A stretch of 7,645 nt of DNA, from contig USLT01000027.1 in the NCBI GenBank assembly GCA_900555585.1, positions 1-7,645 of the forward strand, read 5' to 3'. The DNA comes from an uncultured Collinsella sp. (GTDB taxonomy: Bacteria; Actinomycetota; Coriobacteriia; Coriobacteriales; Coriobacteriaceae). The translations under genes were made by a program, and so were the position numbers. Positions 1-6,898 of this stretch are shown here, piece by piece; the stretch's first letter is position 1; each line of letters opens with the position of its first letter. The notes below the pieces were generated by a model that had not been told where the DNA came from, did no database searches, and was given only the letters and a program-made list of their open reading frames with translations.

Positions 1-516
1 AAGCCTCTCTCATTCCACGCCTTCGAGCTGCTTTACTGGACGGGCATACGCTGCGGCGAGCTCCTGGCGCTCACGCCGTCCGACTTCATGCTGGAGAGCT
101 CGCGGCTGCGCATCAACAAGTCGTACCAGAGCCTCAACGGCGTTGACACCGTGACCGACCCCAAGACGCCCAAGTCCGTGCGCACGATCGTCATGCCCGC
201 CTTCCTGCGCGACGAGATGGCGGACTTCATCGAGATGCGCGACGACGTCGCCCCCGACGAGCGCCTGTTCGCCGTGACCAAGCACTTCCTGGCCCACGAG
301 ATGGAGCGCGGGTGCAAGGCGTCGGGCGTGAAGCGCATCCGCATACACGACATACGCCACAGCCATGTGAGCCTGCTGATAGAGATGGGCTTCTCCGCGC
401 TGGCCATCGCCGAGCGCATGGGCCACGAGGCGGTGGACATCACCTACCGCTACGCGCACCTGTTCCCCACGAAGCAGGACGAGATGGCCGCCGCGCTCGA
501 CGGGGCGAGGGGGTAA
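1..516 (+). CDS. Tyrosine recombinase (phage-type integrase), C-terminal catalytic domain; 5' end outside window
   Basis: Site-specific recombinase that cuts and rejoins DNA at attachment sites through a phosphotyrosine link. The frame is open from base 1, giving 171 residues before TAA at 514-516; the N-terminal arm/core-binding domains lie outside the window. Visible catalytic residues (numbered from the first codon): Arg17 in TGIRCGE (box I), a beta-hairpin Lys in DPKTPKS (about Lys55), His116 and Arg119 in HDIRH (box II), His142 in MGHE, and the nucleophile Tyr151 (bases 451-453) in TYRYAHL. The full R-K-H-R-H-Y set is present, so the domain looks active. The short tail after the tyrosine is normal for the family. 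It is followed 5 bp later by a MobC-like gene, so it probably belongs to an integrative or mobilisable element rather than being a XerC/D housekeeping enzyme. Family is near certain; element type is inferred. Confidence 0.94.
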   Translation, partial: KPLSFHAFELLYWTGIRCGELLALTPSDFMLESSRLRINKSYQSLNGVDTVTDPKTPKSVRTIVMPAFLRDEMADFIEMRDDVAPDERLFAVTKHFLAHEMERGCKASGVKRIRIHDIRHSHVSLLIEMGFSALAIAERMGHEAVDITYRYAHLFPTKQDEMAAALDGARG

Positions 517-521
517 GAAGG

Positions 522-947
522 ATGCCGTGCGAGAACAGCGCCCGCAAGCGCAGCAAGACGATGGCGTTCCGCTGCACGCCCGAGGAGCGCAAGCTCATAT
601 GCGAGATGGCAGCCTGGAGCGGCATGAACAGGCAGGACTACATCATCGCCAAGCTCACCGATACCCAGGTCGAGGTGAGGCCCTCCGTGAGCGTGCAGAA
701 GGCACTGAGGGACTCGATGGCGGAATTGGCCAAGGAGGTGCGGCTGGCGGCCTCCTACGGCGAGCTGAGCGAGTCCCTGCAACAGAGAATTGAGCACGTG
801 ATGAGGTTCTTCCTAGCGCTCGGCGAGCCTCTTGACGCGCCGACGGAAGAGACATCGCCACGAACTACGTTTTTGGAAGAGCCGGTTCCATCCGTCATCG
901 ATGCGGGTTCCGACACCGCAAGCATCTTCGAGATGGGACGCAGGTAG
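522..947 (+). CDS. Small ribbon-helix-helix protein, MobC-like (relaxosome accessory) or related DNA-binding protein
   Basis: A 141-residue protein. The basic N-terminus (ARKRSKTMAFRC, about 7-18) is followed by TPEERKLICEMA and SGMNRQDYIIAKL (about 19-45). This matches the strand-helix-helix pattern of MetJ/Arc-type ribbon-helix-helix domains found in MobC-like proteins of mobilisable plasmids and integrative elements, which bind near oriT and help a relaxase. Residues 57-100 are predicted helical (VQKALRDSMAELAKEVRLAA); the last 40 are polar, probably disordered, and end SIFEMGRR. I chose ATG 522 because it keeps the basic arm and has GAGGGGG at 507-513, 8 nt upstream and inside the integrase gene; ATG 561 is an alternative. 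Spacing implies translational coupling to the integrase. No relaxase follows within the window, so a regulatory or excisionase-like role is also possible. GC falls in the last third of the gene. Confidence 0.62.
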   Translation: MPCENSARKRSKTMAFRCTPEERKLICEMAAWSGMNRQDYIIAKLTDTQVEVRPSVSVQKALRDSMAELAKEVRLAASYGELSESLQQRIEHVMRFFLALGEPLDAPTEETSPRTTFLEEPVPSVIDAGSDTASIFEMGRR

Positions 948-950
948 GGC

Positions 951-2654
951 CTAGCGCCAGACCTCCAACGCCTTGTCCGCAAGCCATTCGGCGCGATCGG
1001 CGATATCGCCCTCGTTCCAAGACTCCTTCTCTAGGGCGCCGGCCATGGTCGCAAGGCCGGCGGCGCAGAGGGCAAGGCCGTCCTTGTATCCCTTTCCCTG
1101 CTTCTTGGTGGGCCAATCGGCATCGCGGATGGAGGCGTTGAGCGAATGCGTGATGATGGCGAGGTTGCCGAGCGTGAGGAGCTTCCGGTCCCTTCGCGTG
1201 GCAGCCTCATCGTCGAGGGCTCCCCATTTGTTGCGCCACTTCTTGGGCATCATGTGCTCGAGGGTGTACTGGTTGAACCCGAGCAGGGCCGTGCTGCTCA
1301 TGCCCGGACGAATGGCGCTTTCCAGCAGATAGAGGACGCCCTTGGACTGGAGGTTGTACAGACACGATTCCTCGAATGCCGCTCGAACCTCGGCGTCGCC
1401 GGGCATGTACGTCGTCGTCTCGTCATTGGCTTCGAGAGCCTTCCTCAGCGCCTCCGCGTCCTTCACCTCGTTCAAGATCAGCGAGGTGAACAGCCTGTTG
1501 TAGTTCTTCGTGGTCGCCTGAACCAGCATTCGGCGGACGATGTAGCTCTCAAGCAGGGCGTAGATCTTAGATTCCTCGCTCGAAGACTCCGCGTTCTTTC
1601 GAACGTAGAGCACGTACGGGATGAGCGTCGAGTTCTTGAGGCCGAATATCAGCACGTTCAGGCGCTCGACGCCGGAAGCGGAGGGGATGTCCGCGTCGCA
1701 GTAGCCAGGGTCGAACGTGGACTCGAACGCCTCGGCATACGCCTTCATGTTGTCGAGAATCTCGACCTTGTCGCCGTTGCAGTACCTGCCGATGAAATCC
1801 TTGTAGGACTGGAAGAGGTTCGAAGTACGCGAATAGAAGAGCTTGTCCTCGGTCGTGACGCCACGCCTCTTGTCCTGGACCAGAATCTGGAGGAACGCGT
1901 CGAAGAAGAGGTCGACGAGCGTGCGCTTGATGCGCCCGGTAACGATCTCCTGCTCCCAATACTCCCTCTTCTCAGCCGTGGGCTCGAAGACGTCTTCCCA
2001 GCACTCCTTGAACGCCTGCTCGTTCTCGCGGTTGAAGAAGTAGTTCTTAAGGAGCTCCGCCGTCGTCAGGCGCACCCCGAGCGAGTTGATGGTGTCGAAT
2101 ATCTGCTGCTCGTCCTCGCCCTCGGTAAGATCGATGCAGACGAACTGGACGTTCGACTTGATCGTGTTCCTGTCGACCTTCTCCGGGTCGATATTCTTGA
2201 GGAAGTAGTTGTAGGCAAGGACGATGGCCGAGGAGCCCTCGAGGGGTTCGCAGCCCGTGGCGCTGACGACCTTTTCGAAATCCTGCCGGTCGTACTTGCC
2301 GTGCCGCAAGGCGACATCGCCGGTCTCCAGGACGAAATCTCGCTCAAACAAATTGTTGGTGCCGTTTTTTGCACAGAGTGCCTTGAAGAAGATGACCATG
2401 GTCGTGAGTCGCTGCTGGCCGTCGATGACGGTGCGAACCTCGGAGACCTCGGACCAGGTGTTGCCGGAGGAGGCCTGCTTCAGGATGATGGAGCCCAGGA
2501 AATAGGGCCGCTTCGAGGCCGTGACGAACTCCATGTCGCCGAGGAAACGCTCCCATTGCTCTTCTCCCCAGACGTACGCCCTTTGGTAAAAAGGTATTTC
2601 GAGCAGGCGCGATCCGTTGAACACGCCGCTTATCGTTGCTTTTCCTGCATCCAT
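951..2654 (-). CDS. DUF262 + DUF1524 (HNH) protein, GmrSD-type modification-dependent restriction enzyme
   Basis: 567 residues, complete. The N-terminal DUF262 (GmrS-like) domain has IPFYQRAYVW at 20-29 and DGQQRLTT at 78-85, the signature thought to form its nucleotide-binding/hydrolysis site, plus FDTINSLGVRLTTAELLKNY at about 186-205. The C-terminal DUF1524 (GmrD-like) nuclease domain shows LEHMMPK at 465-471, with the His of the His-Me finger fold, and LGNLAIITHSLN at 495-506 with a downstream Lys (KK, 517-518). Characterised relatives (GmrSD, BrxU, SspE) cut phage DNA carrying modified bases or sense DNA backbone modification, so this is a likely type IV restriction factor; its own target cannot be read from sequence. 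ATG 2654 gives the usual N-terminus length and has AGGG (2663-2666) 8 nt upstream. It seems to be a single-gene unit with its own promoter, converging on the MobC-like gene with 3 bp between stops. Confidence 0.95.
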   Translation of the reverse strand: MDAGKATISGVFNGSRLLEIPFYQRAYVWGEEQWERFLGDMEFVTASKRPYFLGSIILKQASSGNTWSEVSEVRTVIDGQQRLTTMVIFFKALCAKNGTNNLFERDFVLETGDVALRHGKYDRQDFEKVVSATGCEPLEGSSAIVLAYNYFLKNIDPEKVDRNTIKSNVQFVCIDLTEGEDEQQIFDTINSLGVRLTTAELLKNYFFNRENEQAFKECWEDVFEPTAEKREYWEQEIVTGRIKRTLVDLFFDAFLQILVQDKRRGVTTEDKLFYSRTSNLFQSYKDFIGRYCNGDKVEILDNMKAYAEAFESTFDPGYCDADIPSASGVERLNVLIFGLKNSTLIPYVLYVRKNAESSSEESKIYALLESYIVRRMLVQATTKNYNRLFTSLILNEVKDAEALRKALEANDETTTYMPGDAEVRAAFEESCLYNLQSKGVLYLLESAIRPGMSSTALLGFNQYTLEHMMPKKWRNKWGALDDEAATRRDRKLLTLGNLAIITHSLNASIRDADWPTKKQGKGYKDGLALCAAGLATMAGALEKESWNEGDIADRAEWLADKALEVWR

Positions 2655-2680
2655 CCTTAAAGCCCTATCTATCCTTTGCG

Positions 2681-2709
2681 GTTATTGCTGGCGGGGTCAA
2701 TTTTATCAA
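2681..2709 (-). promoter_or_regulatory. Candidate sigma-70-type promoter for the DUF262/DUF1524 gene
   Basis: On the minus strand, TTGATA (2709-2704, 5 of 6 to TTGACA) lies 17 bp before AATAAC (2686-2681, 4 of 6 to TATAAT). A start near 2674 would give a leader of about 20 nt, with AGGG at 2666-2663 correctly placed before ATG 2654. This is the most AT-rich patch between the two gene groups. The -10 box is weak, so the exact boxes are uncertain. Confidence 0.45.
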
Positions 2710-2724
2710 TACGCTGCTTGACCC
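2694..2724. repeat. Inverted repeat GGGTCAA-N17-TTGACCC overlapping the promoter
   Basis: Two perfect 7-bp arms, GGGTCAA (2694-2700) and TTGACCC (2718-2724), are separated by 17 bp and centred on base 2709. They bracket the candidate -35 box and enter the spacer. The arm-to-arm distance (24 bp, about two helical turns) suits a dimeric repressor gripping one DNA face. As an RNA hairpin it would be poor: the loop is long and on the minus strand no T-tract follows. No regulator gene in the window is an obvious partner apart from the MobC-like protein. A chance repeat cannot be excluded. Confidence 0.4.
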
Positions 2725-2924
2725 TTTAATGTTCCCGGTCCTTGCCGTCTTCTCCCCAGAAGGTGCTCGAAGATGATGCGCAGGTCCTCGTCATCAAGGC
2801 AGCCGCCCTCGAGGCAGCCACGGTCGATGGTATCGATCATCGTCTGCCCCTTCTTCTTCGAGCGGTCGTAGATCACTGTGTCGAGGGATAGCTCCCTGCC
2901 GTCGCGCGTGAACATCTCGTGCAT
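2706..2924 (-). CDS. Doubtful 72-aa ORF, possibly a gene remnant or a separated C-terminal extension
   Basis: Unrecognised. It reads from ATG 2924 to TGA at 2706-2708, beginning MHEMFTRDGREL and containing KKKGQTMIDTIDRGCLEGG and DLRIIFEHLLGRRR. The first 50 or so codons are mostly G/C-ending, as in real genes here; the final 20 (after FEHLL) lose that bias, which suggests coding sequence that decayed or was joined to other DNA. No convincing Shine-Dalgarno precedes ATG 2924. It is in the same frame as the DUF4238 gene: from that gene's TGA (2951-2949), eight sense codons lead to this ATG. The 3' end runs into the inverted repeat and the promoter of the next gene. It could be a short real gene, a broken gene, or chance. 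Confidence 0.3.
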   Translation of the reverse strand: MHEMFTRDGRELSLDTVIYDRSKKKGQTMIDTIDRGCLEGGCLDDEDLRIIFEHLLGRRRQGPGTLKGQAAY

Positions 2925-2948
2925 GAATTCGGCACTGTTCGCTTGACT

Positions 2949-3833
2949 TCAATCGCGTACCGCGTGCTCGAGCGGGCCGCTTCCCCTCGATATGGCGACA
3001 TCCCAATGCTCGCAGTTAAGCAGAAGAAGTCGGTTCATGAACTCGACGCCCGAAAAACCGAGTCTCGCAAACGGCGGAAATAGAGGGTCATCTGAAAAGA
3101 CCGCAGCATACTCACTGCTCAATGGCATATACGCGAGATGAAAATCGTACGAGTCGTCCTCGGGCCCGATGATGAACATAGGCATCGACGTCGTAACGAA
3201 CCCTGAGCCGACGGGTGCCCTAAGGATGGAGAAGCTCTTCTCAAAAAAAGCCTTTCGAATACGGTTAACTGGCACAATATCATCGTTGGAGAAGAGCATG
3301 GTTGCGGCGGCGGCAAGCTCGACCACCGCTTGGGAATCCCCGCGCCAATCCGACCAATCGAGCAAGCCGAGCTCATAGGGTGTCAGATGAACGTTTCTGA
3401 GCAGCTCTTCGGCAGTCTCGCGTGACCATTTCTTGTCGACGCGCATACTGATAGGGTGCCGGACGATGATATTTGCTGCCAGCTCGCAAACGGCGGCTTT
3501 CCCATCAGAATACCCTTCGTCTTCGCACTGGTCTTCTTTCTGGCGTTCCAAAAAGCGATCGTAAAGCGGCGCGATGCGGCTCTCGAGCTCAGATAGCTTA
3601 ACCTCGATGAGGTTCTGCGCATAGAATCTGTCTGTCGCATCGCCTGTCGCATCGGCATGCTCGACCTCATAAAGATCGCGCATGCTGCAAAGGTTCTCGC
3701 AATTCGTGCGGAAGAAGGAGCCCTTCTGTCTGCTGTAGGCATGAAGCTGCCCGGAGGAATCCGCGAAATGGCGCAGGTAGAACCGCGGCACCCAGTGCTG
3801 CTTTCGCGTCATCTTTCCGGGCAGCTTCGACAT
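2949..3833 (-). CDS. DUF4238 family protein, third gene of the type III restriction operon
   Basis: 294 residues, about the normal family length. The defining N-terminal motif is QHWVPRFYLRHFAD at 12-25, followed by HAYSRQKGSFFRTNCENLC (31-49) and DLYEVE (53-58), matching the order in DUF4238 (strand, then a conserved erDlYe segment). Later family landmarks are FVTTSMPMFI (212-221), where many members have F-T-S-D-x-P, MPLSSEYAAVFS (236-247) and FMNRLLLLN (265-273). The usual Asp of the TSD motif appears replaced here. Biochemical activity of the family is unknown to me, and there is no signal peptide or membrane segment. ATG 3833 is one base after the res stop (TAG at 3837-3835), with GAAGG (3844-3840) 6 nt upstream inside res, so it is almost certainly co-translated with res. 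A role in, or alongside, type III restriction is inferred from that linkage. The gene is visibly more AT-rich than res. Confidence 0.93.
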   Translation of the reverse strand: MSKLPGKMTRKQHWVPRFYLRHFADSSGQLHAYSRQKGSFFRTNCENLCSMRDLYEVEHADATGDATDRFYAQNLIEVKLSELESRIAPLYDRFLERQKEDQCEDEGYSDGKAAVCELAANIIVRHPISMRVDKKWSRETAEELLRNVHLTPYELGLLDWSDWRGDSQAVVELAAAATMLFSNDDIVPVNRIRKAFFEKSFSILRAPVGSGFVTTSMPMFIIGPEDDSYDFHLAYMPLSSEYAAVFSDDPLFPPFARLGFSGVEFMNRLLLLNCEHWDVAISRGSGPLEHAVRD

Positions 3834-3834
3834 C

Positions 3835-6800
3835 CTAAGCCTTCACCGCCTCGTATTGGTAGGTCGTGCGCACGTTGTAATGGAAGTCGTTTCCGAGGTC
3901 CAGCGCCTCGAAGTGCTTCTTGGCGCAGCCGATCTTGATCTTCTCCGCGTCGCGCAGGGCGGGCTCGCCGTTCTTGCCGCCCTTGGTCTCGGTCACGAAG
4001 TACACGCGGCGCTCGCCGTCGGCCTCCTCGACGTACGCCCAGTCGGGGTTGTAACTGCCGAGCGGCGTGTCGATCTTGAACGCCGAGGGCAATTTCGCGA
4101 ACACGAGAACCTCCTCCTGCTTGTCTAGAGCCTCGGCAAAGGAGCGCTCGACCCCCGCCGAGTCGTAGACCACGTAGTTGTACAGGCTCTTGCTCGTCAT
4201 GTCCGGCTTCCACGCGTTCTGCCCAAGGTAGGCCGTGTAGTCGTCAAGCTCGAGGTCGCGCATGGTGTACCACTCGTCCTCGGGAAGGCGCACGTACTTG
4301 ATGCCCTGGGCGATGAGGTCGTTCTTCACGCGGTTGATCTTGTCGCCGACCTGCGCGAGGAAGGTCGCGGGGTCGATCTCGAACTCGTCGAGGCGGCTGA
4401 AGCCCTCGAGGATCGCCTTGATGGTGCCGCGGGTGAGCCCGACGGCGTCCTGCAGCTCTGCGATCGGGTCGGGAAGGTCGTATTTCACCTTTCCCGAAAC
4501 GGACACCACGGAGGTGCCCGTGCCCTCGGCGCTCACGCCCGCGTCGTCGATGCCCAGCGAGGCACGCTCGCTCGTCACCTGGGGCGGGCGCACGGCGAGC
4601 ATGCCGTCGACAGCTTCGATGGCATGTTCGATGAGCTTGCCGGAGTCGACCTCGACCTGGAAGCGCGTGCGCTGGCGGATGCGGTCCCACAGGGCCTGGA
4701 ACGCAGGGTCGAGCGTGACGTCCTTCTGCAGCTCGACCGAGACCTCCTTGGCCTTGTCACGGATCTGGACCCTCTGGGACTTGTGGATGATGATCGCCTC
4801 GACCTGCTCCTTGGCAGGCTCGAGCTCGGCGGGGAGCTCGACCTTGCCCTCCTCGGCGGCCGCCTTCAGCTCGGGCGTCACCGCGCCCTTGTCGTCGACC
4901 ATGCCGGTCGCGACGAGGTGGTCGTAGACCTGCTTGGACTTCTCGTAGCCCAGGCGCTCCTCGACGCCATCATCGCCCTTGACCGTGACCTTCGTGAAGC
5001 TCTCCGGAGTGATGACGCCGAACTTGAAGTCCTCAGCCTCAAGCTCCTTCTGCAGGCCGTTGGCGAAGTCGTCGTAGCTCTCGTTCGCGATGACGGTGAG
5101 CACGTTCGCCTCTGGGTCGTACAGGCGCTCGCCATCCTGGTTCACGCACAGGCGCAGACCGCGGCCGATCTTCTGGCGCTTGGTCAGGTTGTCCTTTGTC
5201 TCGACGAGCGTGCAGATCTGGAACACGTTGGGGTTGTCCCAGCCCTCCTTGAGCGCGGAGTGGCTGAAGACGAAAGAGACGTCCTTGTCCGCGTCCTTGC
5301 CGTCCGGGAAGGAGATGAGCGTCTCCTTCTTCTGCATGATGAGCTCGAAGGCCCCGGCGTCGTCGGCGGTGCCGGCGGCTCCCTTGGAGTCCTTGAACTT
5401 GCCCTTCTTGTCCTTGGCGAAGTATCCCTGGTGCACGGCGTGGGGGTCGCGCACCAGCGGGGCGCCGACGGCTTCGTAGCACTCGAGCCACGTGCCCTTG
5501 CCGATCCCCGCCGCCTTTGCGATGCGACGAGGCGCCTTCGAGTTCAGGGCACCTGCGTACTCCTCCTCAAACATCAGGGCGTACAGGCCGCCGTGGACTT
5601 CGGGCTCGTAGACGCGGTATCGGTCGACGCGGTCGATGAAGAAGAGCGAGAGCACCTTCACGCCGCGCGGCCACAGCTCGAACTGGCGGGCCAGGTGGTC
5701 CTCGATGGTGCGGCGGATCTGCGCGCGCTTGACGACCTCCTCGTTGACGTCGCCCAGCGCCTCGCCGAGCTCGAGCACCTCGCCGTTCTGGAACTCTATG
5801 AACTCGTCGCCCACTGCGGCGCCGATGTTGTTGACCACCCAGCCGCTCTCGTAGTCGCTGTTCTCGCCGCTCTTCTGGTAGAGGTCGTTGCCGGTCTTCA
5901 CCGTGACGGCCTTGCGCTTCTGCGTGCCGTCGGCCTGGCGCACGTCGATGGACACCTTGGCGGAGAACGGGTCGGACTTGACGGACTCGAGCCTCACGTA
6001 CGCGCCGTTGAGGTTCGCCTCGGCCTTGATCGAGTCCACGCAGATGCCCTTCACCAGGTGGCGCTCGAAGGCGTCGACCGGCGTGAGGCGGTAGATCATG
6101 TTGTAGGCCTGCTTGTGCGTGGCCGAGTAGCGCAGCACGAACAGCGGGTTCAGGCTCTTGATGGCGGCCTTGGCCTGCTTGGTGTTGTCGACGCTCTGGG
6201 GCTCGTCGATGATGACGACGGGCTTGCAGGCGCTCACGAGCTCGCGAGGGCTGAAGCCGCCGGTGAGCTTCTCGCTGGGACGGTGGAAGAGGTTGCCCTC
6301 CTTCGCGGTGCCATCCTTCTCGAGGCCCTTGTTGAACGCGTCGATGTTGATGACCATGACCTGGATGGAGCTCGACGTGGCGAAGTTACCCACCGGCCCC
6401 ATGTCCTTCGAGTCGTACACGAAGTAGTCGAGCGGCGTGCGGTCGTAGAGCGTCTCGAAGTGCCTGCGGGTGGTCTGGAGGCTCTTGAGGACGCCCTCGC
6501 GGATGGCCACGCTCGGCACGACGATAACGAACTTGGTGATGCCGTAGCGGCGGTTTAGCTCGTAGATGGAGCGGATGTAGACGTAGGTCTTGCCGGTGCC
6601 GGTCTCCATCTCGACGGTGAAGTCTCGCAGGCGCCCATCGGTGAGGACGTCGGTTGCCGGGAGGCAGCCCTCCTCCTGCACGGCGTGCAGGTTGTCGAGG
6701 AGCTGGCCCGGCGCCACGCGAAGCTCGTTGCCGTGGCCGACCATGAGCTCGCCGATTGCCGTCTGGCCTTTGCGGCCGGAATCGGCGGAGAATACGCTGC

Positions 6801-6897
6801 CAATAAATTGTTGTCCGCGGAACAGGTCGCAGGTTGCTTCGATGGCCTCCAGCTGGTGCTGCTGGTCGGATGAGAACTTGAACTCGAGCGCCGCCAT
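3835..6897 (-). CDS. res: Type III restriction enzyme Res subunit (SF2 helicase-translocase + PD-(D/E)XK nuclease)
   Basis: 1020 residues, complete and close to the usual size for Res. It works with Mod: ATP-driven communication between two inversely oriented unmethylated sites, followed by cleavage about 25-27 bp from one site (known for EcoP1I/EcoP15I). Superfamily 2 motifs in order: Q-like FKFSSDQQHQLEAI (6-19), Walker A ETGTGKT (98-104), VVPSVAIREGV (126-136), Walker B DEPQ (231-234, the type III variant of DEAD), SAT (258-260), SFVFSHSALKEGWDNPNVF (541-559, motifs IV-V) and QKIGRGLR (575-582, motif VI). The C-terminal nuclease has NPDWAYV (950-956, Asp952) and ETKGG (970-974), the D...E-x-K catalytic set. 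All key residues are intact, with no frameshift. ATG 6897 follows the mod stop by one base, with GAGGA (6911-6907) 9 nt upstream. Mod and DUF4238 flank it in one operon. Confidence 0.97.
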   Translation of the reverse strand: MAALEFKFSSDQQHQLEAIEATCDLFRGQQFIGSVFSADSGRKGQTAIGELMVGHGNELRVAPGQLLDNLHAVQEEGCLPATDVLTDGRLRDFTVEMETGTGKTYVYIRSIYELNRRYGITKFVIVVPSVAIREGVLKSLQTTRRHFETLYDRTPLDYFVYDSKDMGPVGNFATSSSIQVMVINIDAFNKGLEKDGTAKEGNLFHRPSEKLTGGFSPRELVSACKPVVIIDEPQSVDNTKQAKAAIKSLNPLFVLRYSATHKQAYNMIYRLTPVDAFERHLVKGICVDSIKAEANLNGAYVRLESVKSDPFSAKVSIDVRQADGTQKRKAVTVKTGNDLYQKSGENSDYESGWVVNNIGAAVGDEFIEFQNGEVLELGEALGDVNEEVVKRAQIRRTIEDHLARQFELWPRGVKVLSLFFIDRVDRYRVYEPEVHGGLYALMFEEEYAGALNSKAPRRIAKAAGIGKGTWLECYEAVGAPLVRDPHAVHQGYFAKDKKGKFKDSKGAAGTADDAGAFELIMQKKETLISFPDGKDADKDVSFVFSHSALKEGWDNPNVFQICTLVETKDNLTKRQKIGRGLRLCVNQDGERLYDPEANVLTVIANESYDDFANGLQKELEAEDFKFGVITPESFTKVTVKGDDGVEERLGYEKSKQVYDHLVATGMVDDKGAVTPELKAAAEEGKVELPAELEPAKEQVEAIIIHKSQRVQIRDKAKEVSVELQKDVTLDPAFQALWDRIRQRTRFQVEVDSGKLIEHAIEAVDGMLAVRPPQVTSERASLGIDDAGVSAEGTGTSVVSVSGKVKYDLPDPIAELQDAVGLTRGTIKAILEGFSRLDEFEIDPATFLAQVGDKINRVKNDLIAQGIKYVRLPEDEWYTMRDLELDDYTAYLGQNAWKPDMTSKSLYNYVVYDSAGVERSFAEALDKQEEVLVFAKLPSAFKIDTPLGSYNPDWAYVEEADGERRVYFVTETKGGKNGEPALRDAEKIKIGCAKKHFEALDLGNDFHYNVRTTYQYEAVKA

Positions 6898-6898
6898 G

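Noticed and set aside
517..521. AAGG directly touching ATG 522 as the ribosome site of the MobC-like gene
   Set aside because: Zero spacing would not work. GAGGGGG at 507-513 is 8 nt upstream and is the better site.
1146..2660. A 504-codon plus-strand ORF opposite the DUF262/DUF1524 gene
   Set aside because: Its translation is rich in Leu, Val, Arg, Glu and Asp with no recognisable motif, as expected for the antisense of a high-GC3 gene. The minus-strand frame carries unmistakable DUF262 and DUF1524 motifs.
2749..2762. Short hairpin CTTCT-CCCC-AGAAG as a possible terminator of the type III operon
   Set aside because: Only a 5-bp stem, no T-tract on either strand, and it lies inside the doubtful small ORF. 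No good intrinsic terminator was found after the DUF4238 gene.
2800..2825. Direct repeat of AGGCAGCC with one divergent flanking base
   Set aside because: Two copies only. It is explained by the encoded peptide GCLEGGCL and is not a recombination or CRISPR-type repeat.
4624..6558. A 644-codon plus-strand ORF opposite res
   Set aside because: Low-complexity LDLVRDE-type composition typical of antisense frames in GC-rich coding DNA. It lies wholly within res, whose helicase and nuclease motifs are intact.
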